A stretch of DNA of 6,667 bases from Fodinibius sp041642155 (GCF_041642155.1 NZ_JBEPWZ010000161.1:1-6667), one strand, 5' to 3'. Numbered from the stretch's first letter, positions 1-6,316 are shown. Notes: generated from the sequence alone by a model not told the origin. Translations and numbers: made by a program.

Positions 1-1
1 G

Positions 2-262
2 CTTGCCAAAAAGAGAGGGATTGTTTTTATCCCGCCCCACCTGGTGGAAGGCATGGTCATTACCGCGGAAATTGTGAAGCTGAGAGATGAGTTTGCCCAG
101 AAGCGCATGCAGGACGGGGTGTATACCGCGGGACAAATTGACACGGAGTGGACCGACCGGATCGAGGAGGATTTCCTGGAGTGGCTCAGGGAAAACCGCA
201 TCGATCAGCTGCCCGTATCGATCGAGAAAATGAAAGAGTATCTTCAGCAGCGCACCTGGTGA
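2..262 (+). CDS. RraA-family protein (HMG/CHA aldolase-like), C-terminal part only
   Basis: Open from the left edge of the window (first full codon at position 2) to a TGA at 260-262, so the true start lies outside. The 86 visible residues contain a strand-like segment with RGIVFIPPHLVEG, then a long charged helix (ITAEIVKLRDEFAQKR), a YTAGQIDTEW turn, an acidic helix and the end YLQQRTW. From memory this matches the C-terminus of the long RraA-like proteins of Bacteroidota, often labelled dimethylmenaquinone methyltransferase. Family knowledge: this fold includes 4-hydroxy-4-methyl-2-oxoglutarate/4-carboxy-4-hydroxy-2-oxoadipate aldolases and the RNase E inhibitor RraA. The metal and substrate residues lie upstream and cannot be checked, so the substrate is unknown. 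The next gene on the same strand, 198 bp away, is a BASS transporter, which fits a role in organic-acid use better than RNase control. The Met at 44 is internal, not a start. Confidence 0.7.
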   Translation, partial: LAKKRGIVFIPPHLVEGMVITAEIVKLRDEFAQKRMQDGVYTAGQIDTEWTDRIEEDFLEWLRENRIDQLPVSIEKMKEYLQQRTW

Positions 263-277
263 CAACAGAGCCAGATG

Positions 278-414
278 CCTTTGCAAAACCAGTCCCGAAG
301 CATCGGGAAATGTCAACCCCTGAGTGAATTTAAAACCACAACATCTAAGACATGTGTTAGGATTTTAAATTTGTGAACATGCAGAGGTTTGTCAAAAGAA
401 CGGTTTTGCAAAGG
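278..414. repeat. 137-bp segment bounded by perfect 13-bp inverted repeats
   Basis: CCTTTGCAAAACC at 278-290 is the exact reverse complement of GGTTTTGCAAAGG at 402-414, with 111 nt between. Pairing can extend outward by one G-T and one A-T pair (276-277 with 415-416). Inside are a hairpin (293-308) and a second 9-bp inverted repeat, AATTTAAAA 327-335 with TTTTAAATT 363-371. Each 13-mer holds the palindrome TTTGCAAA, and the two palindrome centres are 125 bp apart. The segment fills most of the spacer between the RraA-like gene and the BASS gene. It could be a small non-autonomous mobile repeat, a pair of operators or a folded leader RNA. No clear target-site duplication is visible. Confidence 0.75.
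293..308. repeat. Small perfect hairpin downstream of the RraA-like gene
   Basis: TCCCGA (293-298), loop AGCA, TCGGGA (303-308): a perfect 6-bp GC-rich stem with a tetraloop, 31 nt after the RraA-like stop codon and inside the larger inverted-repeat segment. No T-run follows on the plus strand (AATGTCAACC), so it is a poor intrinsic terminator. It may simply be one arm of the larger folded element or stabilise the 3' end of the upstream mRNA. Confidence 0.4.
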
Positions 415-460
415 TAGCTAACCAAAAAGAAATCCAACGATTTAAAACAGCAACGCTACG

Positions 461-1615
461 ATGAAGAAATTATACCAGGCATTGTTATACGTAAGCATGG
501 GCTGCGTGGTGCTCCTGACGGGGCTGTGGGTGGCGGGGTACGGCCCCGCCGCGCTGGGCCCGGTGACCATTGCCATGTTCGCCACCCTGGCCCTGGGCGT
601 GCGGGCCACAGACACGCTCTTCAAGTCGTTTTCCTTTTCGATCTGGATCTTTGCGGCGGTGTCGCTGGCGATGTTTTACCCGCAGCTGATCACCGAAGTG
701 GGCGGCTTTGATACCAGCCGGCTGATTGTCCCCCTCATCCAGCTCATCATGTTCGGGATGGGCACGCAGCTGAGCCTGAGCGATTTTACGGGTGTGTTGA
801 AAAGGCCCCGCGGGGTGCTGATCGGGATGGCCTGCCAGTTCACGATCATGCCGCTGGTGGGCATCAGCCTGGCGCTGAGCTTCGGCTTCCCGGCGGAGAT
901 CGCGGCGGGCGTGGTGCTGATCGGCTCGTGCCCGGGCGGGGTGGCCTCCAACGTGATGGCCTTTATTGCGGAGGCGGATCTTGCACTGTCGATTACGCTG
1001 ACGGCGGCCGCAACGATGGTTTCCCCTTTTGTAACGCCGCTGCTTATGCAGTTGCTGGCCGGGCAATTTGTACCCATCGACGCGGTGGGAATGATGCTGA
1101 GCATCCTGAATATGATTATCCTGCCGATTGTATTGGGACTGGCGTTCAACCACTTTTTGCACGGGAAGGCCCGGTGGCTGGACGATATCATGCCGGTGGT
1201 GTCGATGGTGGGGATCGCCGTAATTATTGCGGTGATCACCGCGGCGGGACGTGATTCGCTGGTGTCGATCGGATTGCTGCTGGTCGCGGCGGCCATCCTT
1301 CACAACGCGGCCGGCTACCTGCTGGGCTACTGGGGGGGACGCCTGTTTGGGATGGAGGAGCAGGAGTGCCGGACGATTGCCCTGGAAGTGGGCATGCAGA
1401 ACGGGGGAATGGCCTCGGGACTGGCCGCGGAGATGGGCAAGATTGCGACGGTGGGACTGGCACCGGCGGTGTTTGGCCCGTGGATGAATATCTCCGGCTC
1501 CACGCTGGCCAACTGGTGGCGGCGTAAAGCGCTGAAGGAGGAACAGGGCGAAGCCGTAACAGCGCCTGCAGGTTCTTCTGAAGAAGAGCTGCAGGCCTTT
1601 TCAGATTCCAGTTAA
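461..1615 (+). CDS. Bile acid:sodium symporter (BASS) family transporter
   Basis: A 384-residue inner-membrane protein. BASS signatures are visible: FGMGTQLSLSDF (98-109), GSCPGGVASN (155-164, the first crossover with Ser163/Asn164) and ALEVGMQNGGMASGLA (307-322, with Glu309 and Gln313 where family members bind sodium). The family imports organic anions with Na+; known substrates include bile acids, pyruvate and ketopantoate, and the sequence does not tell which applies here. The family core appears to begin near residue 57 (FSFSIWIFAAVSLAMFYPQ), so residues 1-55 form an extension with about two added hydrophobic segments (near 8-26 and 30-47). The total is longer than the usual 300-330 residues. 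The tail after 356 is hydrophilic and acidic. The ATG at 461 is supported by an in-frame TAA at 443-445; there is no Shine-Dalgarno sequence. The preceding same-strand gene encodes an RraA-like enzyme, suggesting 2-oxo or hydroxy acid uptake (inference). Confidence 0.9.
   Translation: MKKLYQALLYVSMGCVVLLTGLWVAGYGPAALGPVTIAMFATLALGVRATDTLFKSFSFSIWIFAAVSLAMFYPQLITEVGGFDTSRLIVPLIQLIMFGMGTQLSLSDFTGVLKRPRGVLIGMACQFTIMPLVGISLALSFGFPAEIAAGVVLIGSCPGGVASNVMAFIAEADLALSITLTAAATMVSPFVTPLLMQLLAGQFVPIDAVGMMLSILNMIILPIVLGLAFNHFLHGKARWLDDIMPVVSMVGIAVIIAVITAAGRDSLVSIGLLLVAAAILHNAAGYLLGYWGGRLFGMEEQECRTIALEVGMQNGGMASGLAAEMGKIATVGLAPAVFGPWMNISGSTLANWWRRKALKEEQGEAVTAPAGSSEEELQAFSDSS
1564..1601 (+). terminator. 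Terminator-like hairpin in the last codons of the BASS gene
   Basis: GCCTGCAG (1564-1571) pairs perfectly with CTGCAGGC (1589-1596). An inner TTCTT/AAGAA stem with a CTG triloop continues the hairpin across a 1x3 internal loop. CCTTTT (1596-1601) follows at once. A GC stem plus a short T-run has the shape of an intrinsic terminator, but it ends before the TAA at 1613-1615, so stopping here would give an mRNA without a stop codon. The T-run is only four long. It may be only a by-product of the codons for the acidic tail. Confidence 0.3.
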
Positions 1616-1641
1616 TTAGTGATCGGTTACCCATCGGGTAT

Positions 1642-1671
1642 CCCAAAAAGCTATTAAAAGAAGCTTTTGGG
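1642..1671. terminator. Imperfect stem-loop between convergent genes
   Basis: CCCAAAAAGCT (1642-1652) pairs with AGCTTTTGGG (1662-1671) with one bulged A and a 9-nt loop. A smaller hairpin, TACCC-ATC-GGGTA (1628-1640), sits just before it. The position, 27 nt after the BASS stop and between convergent genes, suits a shared 3'-end structure. Neither strand has a clear T-run after the stem, so intrinsic termination is weakly supported. Confidence 0.4.
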
Positions 1672-1734
1672 CTGCTCTGTATCGGTCTTGCGCAACTTTA
1701 TAAATAAGGCGCGTGGCTTAGGGTATGGATGATA

Positions 1735-1759
1735 TAAACAATGATCAGTCTATTGTTTA
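1735..1759 (-). terminator. 8-bp hairpin overlapping the stop codon of the lipoprotein gene
   Basis: TAAACAAT (1735-1742) is the exact reverse complement of ATTGTTTA (1752-1759), with a 9-nt loop. One arm contains the TAA stop of the minus-strand lipoprotein gene (1757-1759). The stem is AT-rich, so it is weak as a terminator. A 3'-end protective structure or chance is also possible. Confidence 0.3.
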
Positions 1760-4700
1760 GGGTTCTCTGATTTTCAGCACCTGGAGCGGCTTATTATTCC
1801 GGGCGATTAAAATAACCTGTTGGCCGTTTAGCCGGAGCGGATGAATGGCCCGTATCTCTCCATCTACAAAAAAACCGCTTTCCCGGTGTGAGACGGATCG
1901 ATACCGGCCGGTGGAATCCTGCCGAAGCATGACCCCGTAGCTGGCGTCGTACCGGCCCGCCTGTGGCTTTACCCGGTAGAGATTTCCTCCCATCAGCAGT
2001 TCCGCATGATCATCCCCGTTGAAATCCCGGGCAAAAATACCGTACATGGGAGAAAGCTGTGCCTCCATCGGCAATGATGTAACGGTAAACTGTCCGTTTC
2101 CGTTGTTCCGGCCCACACTACTGGATAACATCGTAGCTTTTAAGTGGATGCTTTCCTCCAGCTGCTGCTCGTTGAATAATTCCCGCACCGTCGTTTCCGC
2201 ATAGGCATGGTAGCTGGGGACTTTGGATTCAAGCATGGGCAGTACGGCTAATAAATCGTGACGCAGGGCTACCGGGTAGGATTCACCATTTTTATAGGAG
2301 GTCATAATTTGCTCAAAGTTTCCGTCCCGGTTAAAATCATTCACCCACAGTTCTATGGGCTGCTGCGGTGTAGCTTCAAACCGTGAATTGAGCCCGTGAT
2401 TGCCTCCGATCCAGTCCATGTCGCCATCTCCGTCCAGATCGGTAAGCTCGATGCTGTTCCACCATCCATGGGTTGAGTCGAGGCCAGCCTCGCCGGTCGC
2501 CTCGACGAAGGTCCCGTCGTTGTTACGGAATAGCCTGACAGGCATCCACTCACCGGTTATCAATAAATCGGGATCCTGGTCCCCATCCACATCTCCCCAG
2601 GCCGCATCCGTAATGAGACCGGCCTCTGAGAGTCCCGGGAGACGGTCTTCGGTCACATCACGGAACCGGCCGGATCCGTCATTTTCCAGCAGGTACCCTC
2701 CCGCCGGTATTCCGTAGGCTCCCGGCTGCATGCGGAATCCCACAAAAAGGTCCACATTCCCATCGCTGTTATAATCACCGGCCACAACAGCACCGGTTGG
2801 CTGGTTAAAGACACTCTTTAAAGAAGAAAACGCCCGGGTTGATCTTCGAAATGTCCCCTGTCCCTCGTTAAGGTATAATCTGTCGGCCAGCGCCGAATCG
2901 CCGTTGGCGAAGTCACTCCCCCCGCTTGCCACGTACAGGTCCTCGGCTCCGTCTCCGTTGGCATCGAACAGGGCACAGTCGGTATCCTCGCTGCCGGATT
3001 CCGTTTTGAAAACGTCATCACGGGCGGTTTGAAATTCGCCGGCAGCTGTTTGCAGGAATAAGGCTCCGGGCTGTCCCCTGGCTCCCCCGACAAAGAAGTC
3101 CTGCCGCCCATCTCCGTTAAGATCGCCGGTACATAACGGGGGACCCTCCGTGGAGCGCGCATGAAAGAGCAGCGGTTGGCGGTCGAAGTCGATATATTCG
3201 TTCTCCCGGTGTTGCCAATCAAACGCAAAAGTATCGGTTATATCTTCCAGCTGAGGAGGTTTTTCGCTGGGGTAGGGACGGGATTGCTCATTCCATTGCC
3301 GGGTCCAGCTGGTATCTTCGCGCGCCTGATCCTGGCTAAGCGTTAACAGCTGATTCGTCGCTGCATCCAGCACCCGGCTGAGCCGGCCATCGGGCCATTG
3401 TACCCACAAGGTGTCGATACGCTCAACCCCGCCCAGCCCGAAATGGAGCTTCGGGTCGACGGTGGACTGGTAGCCCCGGACGGGCATCTGTTCGGTGTGC
3501 CAGCGCTTGCCTCCGGCAATGAGCGCTACCTGTGAACCTACGGCTGACGAATTGGGAGCTTGGCCCTCGAGCTCGAGCTGCAGCCAGGTCCGCTCCGGAT
3601 AGTTTTCCCGGGTCTGGTTCCGGTAGACAGAGGATTTCGCATTTACATTGTTGACGACCAGATCCATGTCGCCGTCATTATCAAGATCACCATAGGCTGA
3701 ACCGTGGGAAAAGCCCGGTTGGTCGAGTCCCCATTCAGGAGCACGGTTGGTAAACCGGAGATAGTCCGTTTGCTCAAACATATAATTGGGGATGGGGTTC
3801 GTAGGCGTCATTTCGAGTAATTTTTGATAATTGACGCGATTATTTTGGACGAGGCTGTTTCTTACCTCGGGTTGGGTGACATGCAGCAGGTGATCCTGGT
3901 CGGTCATGTCCTTGTAGATGCCATTCGGCACAAAAATATCGCGCTCCCCGTCCATATTGAAATCGGATATCAGGGCTCCCCAGCTCCAGGCCGTCGCTTC
4001 TACGCCGGCGTAGCGGCCTATTTCGCTGAACGTACCGTTGCCGTTGTTAAGCTGCAGGACATTGCGGGTCATTTGGTGGTAATAGTCGTGCTCCAGCTCA
4101 AACTGGTACTGCTCCCAGTCGGCAAAGGTCGTGATGGTTTTAAGCCGCTGGTCGTTTTCGGGCAGCATATCGGTAACGAATATTTCAGGGTACCCGTCGT
4201 TGTTTAAATCCGCGATATCTCCCCCCATCGACGTGGTGCTGATGCTTTCCATTTGCTGTTCCAGTACTTCACGGAAGGTCCCGTCCCGGTTGTTCAGGTA
4301 TAAATAATCGCGCTCGAAAAAATCGTTTGAGATAAAGATATCCTGCCAGCCATCCCGGTTCATGTCCCCCACGGACACGCCGAGTCCGAAACCGATGTCG
4401 CTGCTGTATATGCCGGCCTCTTGCGTCACCTCGGTAAATCCGGCTATTTCTTTTTCGGAGGATCCCGAATGTCCGGAGGCAGCGGTGTCTGGTTGGATGA
4501 GCTCGTTCCGGTAAAACCGGTCTCCGCCTTTAAACCCCCTTTCGTCACGGAGATTCCGCTCCAGATCGAAGCTACCGATAGACTGGGAGGTGTAGTTGAG
4601 GAGATACATGTCCAGGTCCCCGTCTTTGTCATAATCAAAGAAGGAGGCATGAATGGACAGTCCGCGGTCGGCAATGCCGTATTCTTCGGCACGCTCGGTA

Positions 4701-5209
4701 AAGGTAAGGTCCCCGTTATTGATAAAAAGTTCATTCCGGCGATCATCGCCTCTGATCTCCCCGGCATTACAAACGTAGATATCCAGCCAGCCATCCCCGT
4801 TTATATCGACCACGCTTACCCCGGTAGACCACGCCCGGTCACCGCCGACCCCGGCCTTTTCCGTGATATCGGTAAAGGTAAAGTCCCCCTCATTTAAATA
4901 GAGCTTGTTGTCCTTTTGATTGGCCGTCAGGTAGATATCAAGCAGGCCGTCGTTATTAAAATCGCCCAGCCCGACACCGCCCCCGGAATAGAAATTTGCA
5001 TAGGTGTAACTGTTGAATGCATTGGTCGGAGACAGCTCATTGGTAAAATTTACGTTGGAGGAAGAGGAGGGAACGTTTTCGAAGAGGGTCTCCCGGGATT
5101 CCCCGCTGAAGAAAGAGCATGAGGAGAGGAGCACTACGGTTCCCCAGACAAAAAATAATATTGGTAAAAACCGGCGATAGACTATTTTTCCCACAATACC
5201 ACTTTTCAT
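1757..5209 (-). CDS. FG-GAP/VCBS-repeat surface lipoprotein with central ASPIC/UnbV module (CRTAC1-like)
   Basis: An 1150-residue exported lipoprotein: basic start, hydrophobic stretch 14-28 and lipobox LLSSC with Cys31. Calcium-type motifs of the form DxNxDGxxD begin at residues 83, 135, 192, 282, 334, 416 and 508, then again at 696, 749, 812, 873, 924, 958 and 1062. Between the blocks, about 541-626, lies an ASPIC/UnbV-like module (AVGSQVALIAGGKRW, LHFGLGG, VQWPDG). Many repeats carry the FG-GAP companion pattern (L.LN.G.GTF.E...AG). In this family such repeats build beta-propeller blades, so two propellers joined by the UnbV module are likely (inference). Such proteins are common in Bacteroidota, often near SusC/SusD loci, and are presumed surface binding or scaffolding proteins; no enzyme activity is assignable and no SusC/D gene is in view. 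The start is firm: an in-frame TGA (5222-5224) lies four codons upstream and AAGGG is correctly spaced. Confidence 0.9.
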   Translation of the reverse strand: MKSGIVGKIVYRRFLPILFFVWGTVVLLSSCSFFSGESRETLFENVPSSSSNVNFTNELSPTNAFNSYTYANFYSGGGVGLGDFNNDGLLDIYLTANQKDNKLYLNEGDFTFTDITEKAGVGGDRAWSTGVSVVDINGDGWLDIYVCNAGEIRGDDRRNELFINNGDLTFTERAEEYGIADRGLSIHASFFDYDKDGDLDMYLLNYTSQSIGSFDLERNLRDERGFKGGDRFYRNELIQPDTAASGHSGSSEKEIAGFTEVTQEAGIYSSDIGFGLGVSVGDMNRDGWQDIFISNDFFERDYLYLNNRDGTFREVLEQQMESISTTSMGGDIADLNNDGYPEIFVTDMLPENDQRLKTITTFADWEQYQFELEHDYYHQMTRNVLQLNNGNGTFSEIGRYAGVEATAWSWGALISDFNMDGERDIFVPNGIYKDMTDQDHLLHVTQPEVRNSLVQNNRVNYQKLLEMTPTNPIPNYMFEQTDYLRFTNRAPEWGLDQPGFSHGSAYGDLDNDGDMDLVVNNVNAKSSVYRNQTRENYPERTWLQLELEGQAPNSSAVGSQVALIAGGKRWHTEQMPVRGYQSTVDPKLHFGLGGVERIDTLWVQWPDGRLSRVLDAATNQLLTLSQDQAREDTSWTRQWNEQSRPYPSEKPPQLEDITDTFAFDWQHRENEYIDFDRQPLLFHARSTEGPPLCTGDLNGDGRQDFFVGGARGQPGALFLQTAAGEFQTARDDVFKTESGSEDTDCALFDANGDGAEDLYVASGGSDFANGDSALADRLYLNEGQGTFRRSTRAFSSLKSVFNQPTGAVVAGDYNSDGNVDLFVGFRMQPGAYGIPAGGYLLENDGSGRFRDVTEDRLPGLSEAGLITDAAWGDVDGDQDPDLLITGEWMPVRLFRNNDGTFVEATGEAGLDSTHGWWNSIELTDLDGDGDMDWIGGNHGLNSRFEATPQQPIELWVNDFNRDGNFEQIMTSYKNGESYPVALRHDLLAVLPMLESKVPSYHAYAETTVRELFNEQQLEESIHLKATMLSSSVGRNNGNGQFTVTSLPMEAQLSPMYGIFARDFNGDDHAELLMGGNLYRVKPQAGRYDASYGVMLRQDSTGRYRSVSHRESGFFVDGEIRAIHPLRLNGQQVILIARNNKPLQVLKIREP

Positions 5210-5215
5210 TAAATG

Positions 5216-5220
5216 CCCTT
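5216..5220 (-). promoter_or_regulatory. Shine-Dalgarno-like AAGGG for the lipoprotein gene
   Basis: On the minus strand AAGGG is followed by six bases (CATTTA) and then the ATG. None of the other start codons in this window has a comparable purine box, so this one helps fix the start and hints at stronger translation of the lipoprotein. Confidence 0.5.
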
Positions 5221-5285
5221 TTCAAACTAAGCCAACTCTTAGAGTGCTTAGCAAAGCCGTTCTTTTGGCCAATATCTGCATTTTC

Positions 5286-5339
5286 GCGCATTCAAAAACC
5301 TCACACATGCCTTGAAATCTGCTGCGATTTTGAATTCGC
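5286..5339 (-). repeat. Imperfect 12-bp inverted repeat in the lipoprotein leader
   Basis: GCGCATTCAAAA (5286-5297) pairs with TTTTGAATTCGC (5328-5339) at 11 of 12 positions, leaving a 30-nt loop that itself contains AAATC/GATTT (5315-5319 with 5326-5330, an alternative pairing). It lies about 77-130 nt upstream of the lipoprotein ATG and would be in its 5' leader if transcription starts above it. It may be a leader hairpin or a protein-binding site; no known riboswitch is recognised. Confidence 0.45.
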
Positions 5340-5676
5340 TCAGGGTTGATTTTGACCAAAACTCCTGGATTTATGAACCCTCTTATAATAATAATTCGCT
5401 GTGCGGATAAAAATGAGCTGATTCTATCTACTGATAACATAAAACGGACGGGTAACCACCGTCGGACAAAATGCGTAAAACACATCAACCATTTTAATTA
5501 ATTAACAAATGCTACGCAAACAAACAATTTTTATGATAAAGGGGATGCGTATCAGGCTCCCATGGAAATATTTTCAGAATCAGGAGGGCTGTACCCGTAC
5601 TCGAACAGAGCACCAATGAGACACCGCTGAGAACTTTGCAGGCGGATGTGTTATATTTACATATGGGAAATGCAGG

Positions 5677-6084
5677 TTATAGCATGAAATGCATAATGAT
5701 TTTAGAACCATTGTTTTGAAAGTCAATATCATCGGCATACTCCCTGATCAGATAAATTCCACGCCCTCCTTCTTTGAGCAGGTTTTCTTTTTTCAGGGGG
5801 TCGGGAACCTCATCCGGGTCAAATCCCGCCCCTTCATCTTTCACGCTTACGGTTAAGCGCTGGTTCCTGAGCTCAGCTACGATAGTAACGGGCTTATGCT
5901 CCTGCAGCTTGTTGCCGTGAAGTATGGCATTATTGATTGCCTCGCTCAGGGGGAGCATAATGCGGTCTCGCTGCTGCTGGTCCAGGGAAGCCCACTCTTG
6001 CAGTTCATTGACAAAGGTGTCCAGTTTGTCCATCTCCCCGAGAGAGGACTGAAGAATCATTTTTTTGGTATTGTCTGAAGCCAT
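5677..6084 (-). CDS. RsbW/SpoIIAB-like ATP-binding protein (anti-sigma factor kinase type)
   Basis: 135 residues from the chosen ATG at 6084, a usual length for the HATPase_c_2 family. GHKL ATP-site motifs are intact; counting from the chosen start: N-box SEAINNAILHGN (47-58, with Glu48, Asn51 and Asn52), G1 box DEGAGFD (83-89) and G2 box GGRGIYLI (106-113). There is no dimerisation/phosphoacceptor histidine domain, so it is not a sensor kinase. Such proteins bind a sigma factor or phosphorylate a STAS anti-anti-sigma protein on Ser/Thr. No STAS, PP2C or sigma gene is adjacent, so the partner is unknown. An in-frame ATG at 6141 would add 19 residues (proline/valine-rich, unlike the family), but its coding would cover a perfect 9-bp hairpin at 6101-6127, so the shorter form is preferred. 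Neither start has a clear Shine-Dalgarno sequence. The HNH gene is divergent. Confidence 0.85.
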   Translation of the reverse strand: MASDNTKKMILQSSLGEMDKLDTFVNELQEWASLDQQQRDRIMLPLSEAINNAILHGNKLQEHKPVTIVAELRNQRLTVSVKDEGAGFDPDEVPDPLKKENLLKEGGRGIYLIREYADDIDFQNNGSKIIMHFML

Positions 6085-6100
6085 AATGCAGGTATAAATA

Positions 6101-6127
6101 ACCGGTGTCACTACAGGAGACACCGGT
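6101..6127 (-). promoter_or_regulatory. Perfect 9-bp hairpin just upstream of the ATPase start
   Basis: ACCGGTGTC (6101-6109), 9-nt loop, GACACCGGT (6119-6127). The arms are perfectly complementary and GC-rich in an AT-rich spacer. The stem ends 16 nt before the preferred ATG at 6084 and lies after the alternative ATG at 6141. It may be a leader hairpin controlling translation, an operator for a dimeric regulator, or a processing site. Confidence 0.5.
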
Positions 6128-6291
6128 CCGGTTTCAGGCATAGATGCCGTGCTTTTTTAAAACCAGATTTAACTCAAGAGAAGAAGGTATGAAAAATTTT
6201 GTAGATGATATAAGATCAATTTCTTTTTCTATAGCGATAAAAAGCCCATTACAATGAGGCTAATGCACTTTCGGGTTGCATTTTAGTAAAA

Positions 6292-6316
6292 TTTAATGTT
6301 GATTCTACACATTAAA
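6292..6316. promoter_or_regulatory. 8-bp inverted repeat upstream of the HNH gene
   Basis: TTTAATGT (6292-6299) and ACATTAAA (6309-6316) are exact reverse complements around a 9-nt centre, about 60 bp before the HNH ATG in the divergent spacer. The size and position suit an operator for the HNH gene or for both divergent genes. AT-richness makes chance more likely. Confidence 0.35.

Larger units (their letters stand above)
5210..5676. other. 467-bp AT-rich spacer and leader upstream of the lipoprotein gene
   Basis: No convincing gene lies here. It separates the 3' end of the small ATPase gene from the start of the lipoprotein gene, both on the minus strand, so it probably holds the lipoprotein promoter. 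I could not find a clear TAnnTTTG box of the Bacteroidota type on the minus strand. Visible items are the inverted repeat at 5286-5339, a 12-bp palindrome TTAATTAATTAA (5494-5505), and AATTCGCT twice (5333-5340 and 5393-5400). No strong terminator follows the ATPase gene. Confidence 0.5.

Noticed and set aside
485..1303. 272-codon minus-strand frame opposite the BASS gene
   Set aside because: Long only because the GC-rich BASS gene has few stops on the other strand. The product is rich in Arg, His and Gln without domain features, while the plus strand encodes a clear membrane transporter.
2477..2506. 7-bp inverted repeat GTCGAGG/CCTCGAC
   Set aside because: Internal to the lipoprotein coding sequence and consistent with the codons of a repeat; no regulatory role is indicated.
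3566..3577. 12-bp palindrome CTCGAGCTCGAG
   Set aside because: Within the lipoprotein gene it encodes alternating Leu-Glu in the UnbV-like module, so it is explained by coding.
3824..4207. 127-codon plus-strand frame inside the lipoprotein gene, and similar ones at 4421-4897 and 2400-2717
   Set aside because: Shadows of the repeat-rich lipoprotein gene; the minus-strand product has continuous repeat structure across all these regions.
5342..5381. 6-bp inverted repeat AGGGTT/AACCCT with a 28-nt loop
   Set aside because: Too short for its loop size to stand out from chance in this spacer.
5222..5488. 88-codon minus-strand reading frame just upstream of, and in frame with, the lipoprotein gene
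   Set aside because: It lies in AT-rich spacer sequence, has no recognised family, no Shine-Dalgarno sequence and a basic low-complexity look, and it overlaps the leader inverted repeat. It ends at a TGA four codons before the lipoprotein ATG; I treat it as chance rather than a broken or readthrough gene.
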